A DNA stretch of 7,121 bases from CAVSUR01 sp052143655 (GTDB lineage: Bacteria > Actinomycetota > Actinomycetes > Streptosporangiales > Streptosporangiaceae): the NCBI GenBank assembly GCA_052143655.1, contig JBKQSL010000155.1, forward strand, positions 1-7,121, written 5' to 3'. The position numbers and the translations under genes were made by a program. Shown piece by piece: positions 6,070 to 7,121 of this stretch (position 1 is the first letter of the stretch; each line of letters starts with the position of its first letter). Under the pieces are notes generated by a model. The model did not search any database. It worked only from the letters and a program-made list of their open reading frames with translations, and was not told the DNA's origin.

Positions 6070-6585
6070 ATGGCAGAAGACCAGCGCCCAGAAGACCAGC
6101 GTCCAGAAGACCAGCGCCCAGAAGACCAGCGCCCAGAAGACCAGCGCGCAGGCAGCAGGCACCCGCGCAGCGACGACGGAGCGCACGCCACAGCGTCCGG
6201 CCGCGGCGGACGGCGCCAGCAGAGCCAGGTCCGGATCAGCTCGCCCGGCGGCGTGCTGGCGGTCGTGCCGCACATGCTCGGCTTTCATCCCGACCGCAGC
6301 CTGGTGGTCCTGGGCATCGGGGGCCGCAGGCAGCAGGTCCGGGTGACGTTCCGCTATGACCTGCCCGACCCGCCCGACCCGGACCTGGCCGCCGACATTG
6401 TCGGGCATGCCGCCGACGTCCTGGCCCGTCAGCACATCACCGCCGCGATTATCGTCGGCTACGGCTCCGGGCCGCTGGTGACACCGCTGGCCGATCTGCT
6501 GCGCCGCGAATTGCCGCAGGCCGGCATCGCCGTCAGGGAACTGCTCCGGGCTGAGTCCGGCCGGTACTGGTCCGAGTTGTGCTCT
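6070..6585 (+). pseudogene. DUF4192 domain protein, 3'-truncated next to an integrase
   Basis: From ATG 6070 the frame gives an N-terminal (EDQRP)n repeat (residues 3-27), a charged linker, then a DUF4192 start: RISSPGGVLAVVPHMLGFHP with DRSLVVLGI (about 55-84), RVTFRYDLPDPPDPDLAADI, AAIIVGYGSG, and AVRELLRAESGRYWSELC (to residue 171). In family members the domain goes on past the YW..LC motif, commonly into a Cys/Pro-rich stretch and further helices. Here the match stops there, and the frame runs antisense through the integrase gene. The frame has no stop before the right edge, so a long chimeric product is formally possible, but it would not be DUF4192 after about 6585. DUF4192 proteins are actinobacterial and of unknown function; none is assigned. 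No ribosome-binding site is evident, and the repeat-coding ATG is the only good start before the domain. Confidence 0.78.
6076..6150. repeat. 5 x 15-bp tandem repeat at the start of the DUF4192 gene
   Basis: The unit GAAGACCAGCGCCCA occurs five times without spacers. Copy 2 has a silent C-to-T change and copy 5 a change that turns Pro into Ala. It codes EDQRP four times, then EDQRA, immediately after Met-Ala, making a hydrophilic and probably disordered N-terminal tail. Absence of unique spacers rules out a CRISPR array. Confidence 0.95.
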
Positions 6586-6591
6586 CCCAGG

Positions 6592-7121
6592 TCACGGCCG
6601 GTTTTCTCCTTCCCGGGCAACCTCGGGGAAGATCGCGGCAGAATCGGCGGCCGACAGCGCGTCCTCGACGGCCCTGCGGGCCCGGCTCTCGGCCGACGGC
6701 ATCATGTGCGCGTAGACACGCAAGGTGAACCCCGCGTCGTGATGGCCGAGGTACTCCGACAGTGCCTTGATGTCGACCCCGCCCGCCAGGAGCGCGCTGG
6801 CGTAGTAGTGCCTCAGCGCGTGCAGGCCGCCCTCCGGGATGCCCGCGGCGAGCCGGGCCGGGCGCCAGGCCGTGGTGTTGAACGTGGACGGGTTGACCAC
6901 CCCGCCCTGCCGCGACGTGAACATCAGCCGGGCCGTCACCGGCTTGCCGTGCCGCCGCTCGTTCCCCGGCTCGTGCCAGGGCAGCGTCACCGGCCGGGCC
7001 GGGAAGCCGGCCAGGTGCGCCGACAGCCGCAGCGCCACCGCATCCGGCAGCGGCACGTCACGCTCCCGGCCGCCCTTCGGCGCCGCGAACCACGTCCGCC
7101 CGTTCACCCGCAGCACCTGCC
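6592..7121 (-). CDS. tyrosine recombinase (phage-type integrase), C-terminal half; 5' end outside window
   Basis: This frame holds the catalytic domain of a site-specific tyrosine recombinase, which cuts and rejoins DNA through a 3'-phosphotyrosine. Numbered from the GTG at 7116, visible active-site residues are Lys14 in the PKGGRERDVPL hairpin, His99 and Arg102 in LHALRHYYAS, His125 in LSEYLGHH, and the nucleophile Tyr135 in TLRVYAHMMP. The first active-site Arg, the core-binding domain and any N-terminal SAM-like domain lie beyond the right edge. The frame is open up to the edge (QVLRVN), so the true start is outside. The tail after Tyr135 (SRARRAVEDAL and ~20 further residues) is normal for integrases of actinomycete phages and integrative elements. 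It faces the truncated DUF4192 gene tail-to-tail, which suggests one end of an integrated element. No stop or frameshift is seen in the part present. Confidence 0.92.
   Translation of the reverse strand, partial: QVLRVNGRTWFAAPKGGRERDVPLPDAVALRLSAHLAGFPARPVTLPWHEPGNERRHGKPVTARLMFTSRQGGVVNPSTFNTTAWRPARLAAGIPEGGLHALRHYYASALLAGGVDIKALSEYLGHHDAGFTLRVYAHMMPSAESRARRAVEDALSAADSAAIFPEVAREGENRP

Noticed and set aside
5666..6150. CRISPR array
   Set aside because: The repeats are 15 bp, directly abutting, without unique spacers, and lie in frame inside coding sequence.
5097..6435. Long minus-strand frames with WSSGR or FWALV repeats
   Set aside because: They are antisense readings of the 15-bp repeats in mshC and the DUF4192 gene, with no independent gene signal.
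6565..6600. tRNA gene serving as integration site
   Set aside because: No cloverleaf or T-arm-like sequence could be seen near the integrase end.

Overview
The window is very GC-rich and codes like a mycothiol-producing actinomycete: it carries mshC, an actinobacterial SigE-type ECF sigma factor, a DUF4192 gene and what look like leaderless promoters. The order Streptosporangiales is a guess; the sequence fixes only the class.

Layout. (1) 37-1163, plus strand: an ECF sigma factor and a translationally coupled single-pass membrane protein, probably its regulator. (2) 1261-2627, minus strand: a gene graveyard. From the 5' side on that strand it holds a TetR-type C-terminal fragment, the N-terminus of a deazaflavin (F420)-dependent nitroreductase-family oxidoreductase, and an IS1634-type transposase with about four internal deletions, two frame changes and a lost first catalytic Asp. 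(3) 2673-2935: an intergenic stretch with three 14-bp palindrome-like sites spaced exactly 21 bp, then an AT-rich island with a hairpin and a -10 box close to the next start codon. (4) 2936-5825, plus strand: a peptide-amidase-like amidase with an intact Ser-cisSer-Lys triad, then mshC, the Cys:GlcN-Ins ligase of mycothiol synthesis. A possible mshC -10 box overlaps the amidase stop codon. (5) 5826-6069: a spacer with GC-rich hairpins. (6) 6070-6585, plus strand: a DUF4192 gene cut off partway through its domain. (7) 6592 to the right edge, minus strand: the C-terminal half of a tyrosine recombinase, whose stop lies about 10 bases from the end of the DUF4192 homology.

mshC and the DUF4192 gene each contain a perfect or near-perfect 15-bp tandem repeat coding a pentapeptide, within 500 bases of each other. 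Amidase and mshC look like intact housekeeping or metabolic genes. The flanks (transposase graveyard on one side, integrase on the other) look like repeated insertion and deletion. I do not see a convincing new defence or biosynthetic system. The most interesting points are the 21-bp iteron-like array, the paired pentapeptide repeats, and the DUF4192/integrase junction.
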